Below, piece by piece: positions 37,198 through 46,258 of a DNA stretch of 64,000 nucleotides (position 1 is the first letter of the stretch; each line of letters begins with the position of its first letter). The translations under genes were made by a program, and so were the position numbers. The stretch is from CBDDBK01 sp965225715 (GTDB lineage: Bacteria > Bacteroidota > Bacteroidia > Cytophagales > Flammeovirgaceae): contig CBDDBK010000002.1 of assembly GCA_965225715.1 (NCBI GenBank), positions 1,240,001-1,304,000 of the forward strand, given 5' to 3'. The notes under the pieces were generated by a model. That model saw nothing but the letters and a program-made list of their open reading frames with translations. It searched no databases and was not told the DNA's origin.

Positions 37198-39315
37198 CTA
37201 TTTTTCAAAAATACTAAATAAATGTTCTTTCGGTTTAATTTCTTCGAAAACAGATGATTGGTTATTTTTATTTTTAATTAAAAAGGTTTTTTGAATATTG
37301 GGGAGCAGTACTTGAAATTCTTTCTTATTCATTTCTTTTTCAAGCAGCGGGAAAATGATAACTTGCTTGGATACGTTTGGATAAAAATTTTTGATAATGC
37401 TGCTGGCGTGGTCTACATCGAATTTTTGCATAGGCGAATCTATAAATACAGGAAAATCTATTCCTGATTCATCAATAAGCCCTTTTAATAAAGCTGTGGC
37501 ATACATCTGCTGCTCACCTTTGGATAAAGAATCTTTGTTAATAACAGAGCCTTTATTATTTTTCAAATCAATATCAATTGCCTTGTCTATTATTCCTATT
37601 TCTACGTCATCGATAAGGTCTTTTTTATGGAGCAAACCTTGTAAACTTTCTTTGATTCTCCGGGCAAGGGATGCTTTTTTCTCGTTTTTAAATTTAGCAA
37701 TAAAGTTTTTAATTATTTCAAGTGTTTCTGCAATTTTAGCAGCTTTTTGCTTGTCTTCATTACCTTTTCTGATGCCTTTAGATTTTAGAAATATGTCTTT
37801 GTTTATTTCTTTTATAGCTTTATTTTTCTCGTCAATTTCTCTTTTCTTTTGCCCTATTATTTCTTTAATCTTTTCATTTTCTTTTTCCAAAGATTCTTTT
37901 CTTTCTCGGTCAGCTTTTGATGTATCATCTTCTTTTTGGGTTGCTGCTTTATTTATTTCGCTACTGATTTTCCTATATTTATTATGGGTTGCAACATACT
38001 CATCTCTAATTTTTTTGAATTCAATTCTAAAAGAAGTTTTTAGGCTATTAATAAACTTATCTAATCTATTTTTTTCAAACTCTGAAAAATGATGTATTGG
38101 TTTCATGTTACTATCATGAGCAGAGTTTTTAGCACTAAAACTATCATTTAAATGTTTTATTATTATCGGTTTAAGTTTTTCAATAAAAAAATTTTTAACC
38201 CCATAAGTAATTATTATATTTTCGGGTTTGGGTAAGCTATCAAGGTCATTAATAATGGCATCGCGTATATCTTCATTTTTATCTTTATCATATTTTCTAT
38301 TTTCGGCTTCTCTTTCAGCATGGACTTGCTCCAAAACATCTACTAATAAAGAGGCTGAAATAGCAAATGGAATTTTTGTGTAATAATGTGTTAATGCTTC
38401 TTTTTTCTTATCTCTTATGTCGCTATATTCTTTTTTCTTTTTTTCTAGATCATTTAACTCATCTGTAGTTATAAAATTCCCTTTTTTTATTAGCTTATGC
38501 TGAAGTTGGCTAATAATATCTTTATGCTCTTCATGTTTTTGGTTTAAAACTTTTATATCTCCTTTGAGTATATTTATATTACGATGACTGGTGTTTAATT
38601 GAGATTCTAGTTTATTTAATTCTTCTGTTTGTTTATCAGTTTTATTTCCTCTTTTATTTAAATCTAAAAAACAAAACTCCAATGTTTCACGTAAATCTTC
38701 ATATAGTTTTATACCTAGGGCTTCGGAATAATCGCGGCTTGTTTTAATGCGCTGCTCGTTAGCTTGAGTTTGAGGAAGGGATACAATTTTTTCGGCATCA
38801 AAAAAGAAAAATTTTGCTATTTCCTTAGGCATAATAAACTCATTGATAAATAATTCTTTCCCATAATTGCCCTCTGAATTTTTCTCATAATTTTGTATTA
38901 ATTCATCTTCGTGTCCATCAAGTAATATATCTAATTTTTCTTTTTGTCTTTCCGTATCATAAACCCTTTTTATAGTTAAGGTTTGGCATGGTATTTCAGG
39001 AATGTTAACTTCTTTAAAAGTAATTTGGACTGAAAATATAGTCTCCCTTTCTTCTTTTACCTGTGTGTTTAAACTACTATCCATATATTTATAATAGCCT
39101 CCATTATTGTTAATCTCTTGCTTATAAATCTCGTCCACTTCCTTCATTTGTTTTCCATATAAACACCAAACAAGTGCCATTAAAAAAGTTGTTTTACCGT
39201 AACCATTTTTACCACTTACGATAACGATATTTTCTTTATCACTTACCGATAAGTCAATACAATTATGTCCTTTGTAAATGCTAAAATTGTTTAATTCTAC
39301 TGATTTTATAATCAT
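37198..39315 (-). CDS. dndD: DNA phosphorothioation ATPase DndD
   Basis: SMC/Rad50-like ATPase of the Dnd complex, thought to open or scan DNA for sulfur insertion. The 705-residue product begins KSVELNNFSIYKGHNCIDLS with Walker A SGKNGYGKTTFLMALVW (about 35). A long coiled coil occupies about 215-580, interrupted by a hinge-like region. The ABC signature LSKGEQQMYATALLKGL (about 595) is followed by Walker B FPVFIDSPMQKFD (about 618). EFIMPKEIAKFFFFDAEKI (about 155) is characteristic of DndD. The start codon overlaps the dndC stop as ATGA. Slightly longer than typical DndD (about 660). Confidence 0.93.
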   Translation of the reverse strand: MIIKSVELNNFSIYKGHNCIDLSVSDKENIVIVSGKNGYGKTTFLMALVWCLYGKQMKEVDEIYKQEINNNGGYYKYMDSSLNTQVKEERETIFSVQITFKEVNIPEIPCQTLTIKRVYDTERQKEKLDILLDGHEDELIQNYEKNSEGNYGKELFINEFIMPKEIAKFFFFDAEKIVSLPQTQANEQRIKTSRDYSEALGIKLYEDLRETLEFCFLDLNKRGNKTDKQTEELNKLESQLNTSHRNINILKGDIKVLNQKHEEHKDIISQLQHKLIKKGNFITTDELNDLEKKKKEYSDIRDKKKEALTHYYTKIPFAISASLLVDVLEQVHAEREAENRKYDKDKNEDIRDAIINDLDSLPKPENIIITYGVKNFFIEKLKPIIIKHLNDSFSAKNSAHDSNMKPIHHFSEFEKNRLDKFINSLKTSFRIEFKKIRDEYVATHNKYRKISSEINKAATQKEDDTSKADRERKESLEKENEKIKEIIGQKKREIDEKNKAIKEINKDIFLKSKGIRKGNEDKQKAAKIAETLEIIKNFIAKFKNEKKASLARRIKESLQGLLHKKDLIDDVEIGIIDKAIDIDLKNNKGSVINKDSLSKGEQQMYATALLKGLIDESGIDFPVFIDSPMQKFDVDHASSIIKNFYPNVSKQVIIFPLLEKEMNKKEFQVLLPNIQKTFLIKNKNNQSSVFEEIKPKEHLFSIFEK

Positions 39316-40637
39316 GATGCTTGGATAAATTGGTTATATTTTTCTAAAATAGTCTTGTCTATACGCTTATTTGACATAAGCAATTTAGATTTTTGGACTG
39401 CTAACAAATTTTTAATCAAATGAAATTGTTTATCATCACCATTACAAGCTGCCAGAAGTATTTCCTCTTCTTTTTTAATTGTTTCGCTATGTTGTTTCAT
39501 GCTAAAATGTTTATTAAAGACTTGATTATAAAGTTCGGATACTTTAGGTTTAAAAAATAAATCCCGGTACCAAGCTATCTGTATAGCTATTAATTCTTGC
39601 GTATTAATAAGTTCAATGTCAATATCTTGTTCGTTTATGGTTTTTTGGGCTTCAAAGACTTTTGTTAGGATTTCTATTCGGTGTTTTAAGTTTACAACAC
39701 CCATATTATTGATAGCAAAGAGTCCGTTTCGTCTTCTGGGGTCTCGGTTTTCGGTCTTATTGCGTTCAAATTGTATCCAATCTCTTAAATTTTTCAAAGG
39801 GATAAGCCATTTTTGTCCATTTTCAATTTGGGCAGATATGGATTTATCCTTAGCCACTACGGTGCATGTCCAACAGCCGAACCGGCTTTGTCCACAAGAT
39901 TTATGGTCTTTATTGGAAACCATCGTAGGACATTCGTAATCATCAGCGCTGGCATCTGAATAGATTTTAAATAATTCGTGGTTATCAGCCCCCCATGGTG
40001 ACTCGAAGGTGTTAATAATATACCAAATTTCCTCTAATGCTAATTCTTTAATTGGGGAGTAAACCAATGTATTTCTTTTGATAGGGTGCTTAGTCAAACG
40101 CTTTCCTCTAATTTCATGTTTTTTTATGGATTTAGCCCGGCTGGCACTTTCACTTTTTCGGGTCCCTATTAAAACAATGGATTGTTTGTCTTGGGAAACT
40201 ATGCTATCAATAAATTTGGAAGTAGGTTTAATTTTTAAACGCTCCGTACACCATCGAAATGAATTATTAGGGGCAGGGTAGCCTTTTCCTATCAAATTTA
40301 ACCAAAAAGAATCTTCTACTTTAGGCTTTGTTATTTTTATCTTGATAGGCATATTATGTTTAATAGCAGCTTGTTCAATTTTCTTTAAAACCTTATTGAC
40401 ATAATTGGTTATGACAGGATTTTCGACCAAAGTATCATTACATACCACCCAAATTTCGCGTCTAAGATATTTTACATCTACATGATTTTTAACTTTCAAT
40501 AAAGCCATCCAAACCAAAGTAAGCAAGACTGTAGAATCTTTACCTCCACTAAAACCAATAATCCATGGTCTATTTTTATCATTGTCAATATATTGGTCTA
40601 CTAATTCATCGATGACATAATTTATTTTTTTATTCAT
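39312..40637 (-). CDS. dndC: DNA phosphorothioation sulfurtransferase DndC
   Basis: PAPS-reductase-like enzyme that activates the DNA backbone with ATP and passes sulfur to it. The 441-residue product carries the PP-loop WIIGFSGGKDSTVLLTLVW (about residues 25-43), VVCNDTLVENPV, and NSFRWCTERLKIKPTSKF (about 125-140). The four cysteines of the [4Fe-4S] site are in CPTMVSNKDHKSCGQSRFGC followed by WTC (about 233-256). Length is a little under that of many DndC (about 500). It overlaps sufE by 8 bases and dndD by 4, so the three are tightly coupled. No dndB lies in or near the operon. Confidence 0.93.
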   Translation of the reverse strand: MNKKINYVIDELVDQYIDNDKNRPWIIGFSGGKDSTVLLTLVWMALLKVKNHVDVKYLRREIWVVCNDTLVENPVITNYVNKVLKKIEQAAIKHNMPIKIKITKPKVEDSFWLNLIGKGYPAPNNSFRWCTERLKIKPTSKFIDSIVSQDKQSIVLIGTRKSESASRAKSIKKHEIRGKRLTKHPIKRNTLVYSPIKELALEEIWYIINTFESPWGADNHELFKIYSDASADDYECPTMVSNKDHKSCGQSRFGCWTCTVVAKDKSISAQIENGQKWLIPLKNLRDWIQFERNKTENRDPRRRNGLFAINNMGVVNLKHRIEILTKVFEAQKTINEQDIDIELINTQELIAIQIAWYRDLFFKPKVSELYNQVFNKHFSMKQHSETIKKEEEILLAACNGDDKQFHLIKNLLAVQKSKLLMSNKRIDKTILEKYNQFIQAS

Positions 40638-41046
40638 GTATTTTGGCTAATTTTTTTACTCGCTCAATTATAGATAAAGCGCCTTTTTGCCTTGTTGGCG
40701 ATAAATAGTATATTAATTTTGTTTCGGTTAAGATAGTTGGATTAAAATGAAGTATTTGTTTAGCTGTATTTCCATTGACTATAAAGCAAAAGAGAGCAGC
40801 TAAACCTTTCGAAATAGGTGCATCAGAATCGGAATAATAATACAAACTATTATTTTTATTTTCTACTTTTAACCAGACATTAGATTGACAGCCCTTTACC
40901 AAATGAGATTTTATTTTTTCGTTAGTACTAAGTTGAGGAGTATCATTTGCTATGTCCATGAGATACGTATATTTATCTTCCCAAGAATCAAACATAGAAA
41001 AATTATGAATGAGGTCGTTTTGTTTTTCCTTTATACTTTTAATCAT
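40630..41046 (-). CDS. sufE: SufE-family sulfur acceptor protein
   Basis: A 138-residue SufE: it takes persulfide sulfur from a cysteine desulfurase (SufS/CsdA) and hands it on. FSMFDSWEDKYTYLMDIAND is the usual N-terminal helix, VKGCQSNVWLKVENKN contains the acceptor cysteine, and DAPISKGLAALFCFIVNG and LSPTRQKGALSIIERVKKLA complete the fold. Its stop overlaps the dndC start by 8 bases, making it the first gene of a sufE-dndC-dndD-dndE unit. That suggests it supplies sulfur for DNA phosphorothioation in place of a dedicated DndA; it could equally be the housekeeping SufE. ATG at 41046 preferred to a longer non-ATG frame. Confidence 0.9.
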   Translation of the reverse strand: MIKSIKEKQNDLIHNFSMFDSWEDKYTYLMDIANDTPQLSTNEKIKSHLVKGCQSNVWLKVENKNNSLYYYSDSDAPISKGLAALFCFIVNGNTAKQILHFNPTILTETKLIYYLSPTRQKGALSIIERVKKLAKIHE

Positions 41047-41152
41047 AATTTTTTGGTAAATTGAGTATTTTAATACTTTGGTCATTTTACAAAATCTTAT
41101 CTCACTTTTTGAGTATTCAAATATAAATAGTTTTCATAAATATAAAGAAGTT

Positions 41153-41872
41153 ATGAAAAAAAATAAAAATATAGCTATTGTTTTAGCTGGTGGGCTAGGC
41201 CGAAGATTCAGAAATTCAGAACCTAAACAATTTATTCTTTTAGATAAAGTACCAATTTTAGTTCATACCTTAAGAGTTTTTGAAACCTTTTCAAAAATTG
41301 ATCACATTATCATCGTTTGCCCTAAAGAATTTATTCAAAAAACAGAACAACTTATTCAAAAATATACTGTAAAAAAAGTATTAGCTGTATTAGGAGGTGG
41401 TAAAGAGCGTATTTATTCGACTTGGGCGGCTTTAACTTTTTTAAAAAAACAAACTGTTTTATTAGATTTTAAACAAAGTAAATTAGTTGTTCATGATGCT
41501 GTTCGTCCATTTATTCATCATGAACAATTAGAAAAAGTCTTTAAGGCATTTAAAAAATATAAAGCCATTACTTTAGCATCTACTTTAACTGACAGCTTAT
41601 TAGAAATAAATTCCAAAGGTATTGCTAAAAAAATTCCTCAAAGAAAAAACTGGCGGAATATTCAAACGCCACAAGCTTTTTATTTTCAAACTATTTTTAA
41701 GGCTTATGAACTAGCACTCCAAGATAAAAATTTTATAGCTACTGATGATTGTGGAGTAGTGAAATACTATTTACCAAAAATACCCATTAAAGTAGTAGAT
41801 GGCACTATTTATAATATTAAAATTACACATCCACATGATCTTATGTTAGCTGAACATATTTATAATCAATAA
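41153..41872 (+). CDS. ispD: 2-C-methyl-D-erythritol 4-phosphate cytidylyltransferase
   Basis: Third step of the MEP isoprenoid pathway (MEP + CTP to CDP-ME). The 239-residue product begins KNIAIVLAGGLGRRFRNSEP then KQF, the CTP-binding loop. GGKERIYSTWAAL (about 80) and VVHDAVRPFIHHEQL (about 110) contain the family-defining VHDAxRPF. TPQAFYFQTIFKAYELA and the C-terminal IKITHPHDLMLAEHI are typical. ATG at 41153 is chosen; an upstream frame from 41078 overlaps the divergent sufE start region. Divergent from the sufE-dnd operon. Confidence 0.93.
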   Translation: MKKNKNIAIVLAGGLGRRFRNSEPKQFILLDKVPILVHTLRVFETFSKIDHIIIVCPKEFIQKTEQLIQKYTVKKVLAVLGGGKERIYSTWAALTFLKKQTVLLDFKQSKLVVHDAVRPFIHHEQLEKVFKAFKKYKAITLASTLTDSLLEINSKGIAKKIPQRKNWRNIQTPQAFYFQTIFKAYELALQDKNFIATDDCGVVKYYLPKIPIKVVDGTIYNIKITHPHDLMLAEHIYNQ

Positions 41873-41910
41873 ATTAATAATTTTTTATATTAAATTGAAA
41901 AAATAGTAAA

Positions 41911-42261
41911 TTAGTCTACAAGGTCTATTTGCATGTATTTTGGCATCTTAGAAACAACTAAATCGTAAGAGTCTTTAATCCATCTTTTTATTAGCTTATT
42001 TGAAATAGAACCATCTAAAACAATTGTGTTCCAATGTTTTTTATTTAAATGATACCCGGAGCTAATATTTGGATAAGTGGCTCTTAGTTCTATGGCTTTT
42101 TCAGGATCGCATTTTAGACTTATTCTGTCTTGGTCTTCCTGCTTTCCTAAGAGGGCAAACATTTTCCCTTTAACCTTATAAACCAAAGTTGTATTATCGA
42201 AAGGTTGTTCTTCGCTTACTTGTGCTAGATTTAAACAGTAGCGCTTATAAATAGCTATCAT
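41911..42261 (-). CDS. MmcQ/YjbR family protein
   Basis: A 116-residue protein with the YjbR double-wing fold: AQVSEEQPFDNTTLVYKVKG, KMFALLG, ISLKCDPEKAIELRATYPNI, SGYHLNKKHWNTIVLDGSI and LIKRWIKDSYDLVVSKMPK all match the family in order. Function is unknown; members are thought to bind DNA or small ligands. Single gene; a dispersed repeat begins 20 bases upstream of its start. Confidence 0.85.
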   Translation of the reverse strand: MIAIYKRYCLNLAQVSEEQPFDNTTLVYKVKGKMFALLGKQEDQDRISLKCDPEKAIELRATYPNISSGYHLNKKHWNTIVLDGSISNKLIKRWIKDSYDLVVSKMPKYMQIDLVD

Positions 42262-42280
42262 TTTGAATATTTTTCTAACG

Positions 42281-42375
42281 TTATACTCAGATTACTTGAA
42301 AAAGAGAGTTTGTTGGATTCTAACCTATTGGTATTGAAACTTAACGTTTCACAAAATAAAATAGCTTTGCTATAA
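42281..42375 (+). repeat. Dispersed ~95-bp repeat, diverged copy
   Basis: TTATACTCAGATTACTTGAA, ACCTATTGGTATTGAAAC, TTTCACAAAATAAAATAGCT, TTGCTATAAACG. The middle and right end match the partial copy at 20329. Confidence 0.65.
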
Positions 42376-42459
42376 ACGATAATTATCTGAATACCTATAT
42401 TAATTTTTTTGAGTATTCTAATTTTATAATTCTTAATTAGTGTAGTTATTGTCAGGTTA

Positions 42460-43380
42460 TCATTTATTGTTAAGCACTTCGGTGCCTCCGAGATTTAGTA
42501 CTTGTTTAGCCAGTTTTTCACCAGCAAACTCAGGTGGATGTACTCTTAAGTCTATATCAGCCCGTAATTGAAAGTAAATATTTCCTTTTAAATCGGCTAT
42601 ACCACCTTCTATACTTAATTTATAATCCTCTATTTTAGCTAAAGCAAAAATAGGTGCACTACAACCACCTCCAAGTTTTTTTAAAAATTCACGTTCTGCA
42701 CGTATGGCTAATTCTGTTTCTTTGTGGTTAATAATTTGATGAATTAAATCTTTTTTTTTATAGTCTAACTCCATAGATACTTGGACGGCTATACTACCTT
42801 GTCCAACTGCTGTGATGAAAAAAGAAGTTGGTAAAGTATAAGTAATAAGATTTTCATAATTAAGTCTTTTAATACCTGCATAAGCCATAACTAAGGCATC
42901 TAAATTTTGATTTTTCAATTTGTCAATTCGAGTGTCTACATTGCCGCGTATAGACTTACAAATAAAATGGGGGTAATAGTAATTCATTTGGGCAATTCTT
43001 CGTACAGATGAGGTCCCAAGACGAAGAGGTTGATTGAAATCCAATTGCTTCTCCTTTCCACTTAAAGTTATTATCACATCATTGGTTGCTATTCTTTTAG
43101 TAAATGCTATAAGTTCAAGGTTACCGGAAAAAGTCGAAGGTAAATCTTTAGCACTATGAACAGCTATATCTATCCGATCAGTTAGCAAATTATCTTCTAA
43201 TTCTTTTGTAAACAATCCTTTATCTCCAATTTTGGCTAAAGGTTTATCTAAAATTTTATCACCTTTAGTACTAATGATTAAAATCTCTGTTTCTATACCG
43301 GCTTGGTTAAGTTTCTTTGCTACATCATGTGTTTGCTGGAGAGCTAATTTACTAGCTCTGCTACCTATTCTAATTTTCAT
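42460..43380 (-). CDS. hemC: Porphobilinogen deaminase (hydroxymethylbilane synthase)
   Basis: Polymerises four porphobilinogens into hydroxymethylbilane in haem synthesis. The 306-residue product begins MKIRIGSRASKLALQQTHDV, then the Asp-containing IDIAVHSAKDLPS (about 80), and LGTSSVRRIAQ and IRGNVDTRIDKL (dipyrromethane contacts). The cofactor cysteine is in LGGGCSAPIFALA (about 240). All active-site motifs are present. An in-frame ATG three codons earlier is possible. No hemD is adjacent. Confidence 0.95.
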   Translation of the reverse strand: MKIRIGSRASKLALQQTHDVAKKLNQAGIETEILIISTKGDKILDKPLAKIGDKGLFTKELEDNLLTDRIDIAVHSAKDLPSTFSGNLELIAFTKRIATNDVIITLSGKEKQLDFNQPLRLGTSSVRRIAQMNYYYPHFICKSIRGNVDTRIDKLKNQNLDALVMAYAGIKRLNYENLITYTLPTSFFITAVGQGSIAVQVSMELDYKKKDLIHQIINHKETELAIRAEREFLKKLGGGCSAPIFALAKIEDYKLSIEGGIADLKGNIYFQLRADIDLRVHPPEFAGEKLAKQVLNLGGTEVLNNK

Positions 43381-43389
43381 ATTTATCAT

Positions 43390-43743
43390 TCAGTCAATAA
43401 ATTCATCAAATATTGGAAATATAAGCCAAATAATTTCTTAACAAACTAAAAACAATTTGGAAATGGAATTTTAGGGTTCTACTCTATGATAATAAGGGTA
43501 AAAGTGTAAATTTAAGATTTTTTTACCCTACTACCAAAATAATATGAATCAAAATAAAATAACCCAATTTTTGACAGATTGACTCAAAGTTAAGTATATG
43601 TATCTGTTTATTAGTCATCTCAAATAAAAATAGGATTTTTTAGGTGCTTAAGTCAAAGAAGTATAAACGCGTAGATATTTATCTTTACAGTCACGTCGCT
43701 TGAAAAAAGGATTTTATAGAACTTTTAACGTATTGATAATAAA
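43390..43743. repeat. Intergenic region with two partial dispersed repeats
   Basis: TTAGTCATCTCAAATAAAAA..AGGATTTTTTAGG (43610-43660) and TTTACAGTCACGTCGCTTGA..ATTGATAATAAA (43682-43741) are left-part copies in tandem. The second runs directly into the ATG of murF-alr. The rest (43390-43605) shows nothing recognisable. Confidence 0.6.
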
Positions 43744-46167
43744 ATGGAAGAAAACAACTTTCCTCATGAAGCCTTAACGAAGCAAGTTCTTATTGATAGT
43801 CGTCAACTTTCCATGCCTAAAGAAACTATTTTTTTTGCTTTTAAAGGTCATTTTCAAGATGGACACGATTTTATTTTACCTCTTTACCAACAAGGTGTTC
43901 GCTGGTTTGTAGGCGAAAAAGAATTACCTAAAAATTATACAGAACGTTTAGATTTTCAGTATATACAAACTAAATCCTGCCTTAAGGCTTTACATTATTT
44001 TAGTAGTAAGCGTCGTAAAAACTTTAAATATCCACTTATTGCTATTACTGGAAGCAACGGAAAAACAATAGTTAAGGAATGGTTATACCAAATACTTTCA
44101 CCGGATTATGAAATTATTAAAAGTCCTAAAAGTTATAATTCTCAACTTGGCGTTCCTTTATCTTTATCTTTAATAGAAGATAAACATAATTTGGGTATTT
44201 TTGAAGCAGGTATCTCTAAACCAGAAGAGATGGTCAAGCTTTGGCAAGTTTTAAGACCTACTCTCGGGATTTTTACCAATCTTGGCACTGCTCATGATGC
44301 TTTTTTTAAAGATAAAAAGGAAAAACTTACCGAGAAAATAAAATTATTTAAAAATGCCGAAAGTGTTATCTATTGTAAGGATCAAAATTTTGTAGATGAG
44401 GTTTTTACAAATCACCATATACCTTCTTTTTCTTGGAGTATTAAAAGTAAAAAAGCTGATTTAAACTTCAAATTATCTTTCGATTTTCAAGAAAATAAAA
44501 CATTTATTTTTAAAAACCAAAAATCTCCTCCCATAATTTTGCCTTTTACCAATACTACAGCCTTAGAAAATGCTTTTCATTGTATAGCATTCATGACTTA
44601 CTTAGGATATGAAGATAGTATTATCGCCAAAAGAATTCAAAATTTGAAAGCTCTTGAAAGGCGTTTAAATATAAAATCAGGTCTTAATCATTGTTTGCTT
44701 ATCGATGATAGCTATAATAATGATTTAGTTGGGTTTAAATTGGCTCTGGATTTTTTATCTCAACAAAAACAAAATAAGAAACAAAGCGTCATTTTTTCTG
44801 ACATTTTAGAAACAAAACAAATACCTTCTAAACTTTATGCAACTCTTAACAGTTGGTTTTTAAGCAAAAAAATTAATAAAATTATTGGGATTGGACAGCA
44901 TGTTTTTGAAGAGCAGAAGCAATTTTTGTCGCCAGAATGTTATTTTTTTAAAAATGTAGAATCTTTTATTAAAAGTAAACTTCACTTTCAAGATGAAGCT
45001 ATTTTAATAAAAGGTGCCAGGGTTTTTAAACTAGAGCGCATTACTCAATTGCTTGAAGCTTCTAAACATCAAACTGAATTGCGTATTAATCTCAATAATC
45101 TGTTGCATAATCTTTTGGTTTTTAAATCTTTTTTAAAGCCAACAACTAAAATTATGGTAATGGTAAAAGCTTTTGCGTATGGAAATGGCTTAAAAGAAGT
45201 TGCTCATCTACTCCAAAATCAAGGAGTTCATTATTTGGGAGTCGCTTATGTAGATGAGGGAATGAGTTTAAGAAATAGTGGTATTTATATTCCAATTTTG
45301 GTAGCTAATCCGGATATAAATGATTTTGAACTTTTTATAAATAAACGCTTAGAGCCTCAAATTTCAAATTTTCAATCTTTACATGCCCTTATTGATGACT
45401 TAGAGAAATATCAACCATCTTATAGATTTCCTATACAGCTAAAATTTGATACGGGCATGCACCGTTTGGGGTTTTATGAAAACGATCTTCAAAAACTTAT
45501 TCCTCTGCTTAAAACCTGTAAATATCTTATTGTTCAAGGTGTTATTTCCCATCTATCAAGTGCCGATTCTGTCAGCCAAGATAGGTATACTTTAAAACAA
45601 ATTCAAGATTTTAAAAACATAGTTTATATACTAAAAATGGCTCTTGGTTATTCTTTTTTGAGTCATATTCTTAATTCTGCTGGAATTATACGTTTTTCTG
45701 ATTTTCAAATGGATATGGTTCGTTTGGGTATAGGACTTTATGGAATTTCACCTGTACCTTCTTTTCAAAATCGTTTACAAAATGTAGCTACTCTAAAAAG
45801 TTACATTGTTTCGATTAAAATACTTCAGGCTGGTGAAAGCGTGGGCTATTCAGGAAAAGGGGTTTTAAAAAGAACTACTAAACTGGCAACTGTAGCTATT
45901 GGTTATGCCGATGGTTTTAAAAGGGCATTTAGTAATAAAAAAGCAGCTGCCTTTCTAAAAAATCGAAAAGTTGATATCATTGGTCATGTTTGTATGGATA
46001 TGACAATGATAGATGCAACAGATTTGGATATTCAATTGTATGATGAGGTTATTTTTTTTGGAGAAGAACCATCTTGGACAGAACAAGCCTCAAAAGTGGA
46101 TACTATTCCTTATGAACTAATTAGTCAAATTAATACAAGAGTCAAACGAGTTTTTTATATGGATTAG
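43744..46167 (+). CDS. Fused MurF-like ligase / alanine racemase
   Basis: An 807-residue bifunctional protein with an arrangement typical of Bacteroidota. Residues 1 to about 435 are a MurF-type UDP-MurNAc-tripeptide:D-Ala-D-Ala ligase: IDSRQLSMPKETIFFAFKG, ATP loop ITGSNGKTIVKEWLYQIL (about 100), GIFEAGISKPEEM (about 155) and LLIDDSYNNDLVG (about 320). The remainder is a PLP alanine racemase: the PLP lysine in VMVKAFAYGNGL (about 473; usual form VKANAYGHG), FDTGMHRLGF (about 575), and GHVCMDMTMIDATDL (about 745). It makes D-alanine and adds the dipeptide to the peptidoglycan precursor. The ATG follows a partial dispersed repeat. Confidence 0.92.
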   Translation: MEENNFPHEALTKQVLIDSRQLSMPKETIFFAFKGHFQDGHDFILPLYQQGVRWFVGEKELPKNYTERLDFQYIQTKSCLKALHYFSSKRRKNFKYPLIAITGSNGKTIVKEWLYQILSPDYEIIKSPKSYNSQLGVPLSLSLIEDKHNLGIFEAGISKPEEMVKLWQVLRPTLGIFTNLGTAHDAFFKDKKEKLTEKIKLFKNAESVIYCKDQNFVDEVFTNHHIPSFSWSIKSKKADLNFKLSFDFQENKTFIFKNQKSPPIILPFTNTTALENAFHCIAFMTYLGYEDSIIAKRIQNLKALERRLNIKSGLNHCLLIDDSYNNDLVGFKLALDFLSQQKQNKKQSVIFSDILETKQIPSKLYATLNSWFLSKKINKIIGIGQHVFEEQKQFLSPECYFFKNVESFIKSKLHFQDEAILIKGARVFKLERITQLLEASKHQTELRINLNNLLHNLLVFKSFLKPTTKIMVMVKAFAYGNGLKEVAHLLQNQGVHYLGVAYVDEGMSLRNSGIYIPILVANPDINDFELFINKRLEPQISNFQSLHALIDDLEKYQPSYRFPIQLKFDTGMHRLGFYENDLQKLIPLLKTCKYLIVQGVISHLSSADSVSQDRYTLKQIQDFKNIVYILKMALGYSFLSHILNSAGIIRFSDFQMDMVRLGIGLYGISPVPSFQNRLQNVATLKSYIVSIKILQAGESVGYSGKGVLKRTTKLATVAIGYADGFKRAFSNKKAAAFLKNRKVDIIGHVCMDMTMIDATDLDIQLYDEVIFFGEEPSWTEQASKVDTIPYELISQINTRVKRVFYMD

Positions 46168-46258
46168 GTAAGCATAAATAATAAAAGTAAATCAGAATCA
46201 AAAAGAGACAAAACCTATTAGCATTACTATTTTTTATAAGAAAGCCTTATTAGATTAT

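Noticed and set aside
37391..38092. A 233-residue plus-strand ORF
   Set aside because: It is antisense to the coiled-coil region of dndD; its Ser/Phe/Leu-rich composition reflects the Lys/Glu-rich coiled coil on the other strand.
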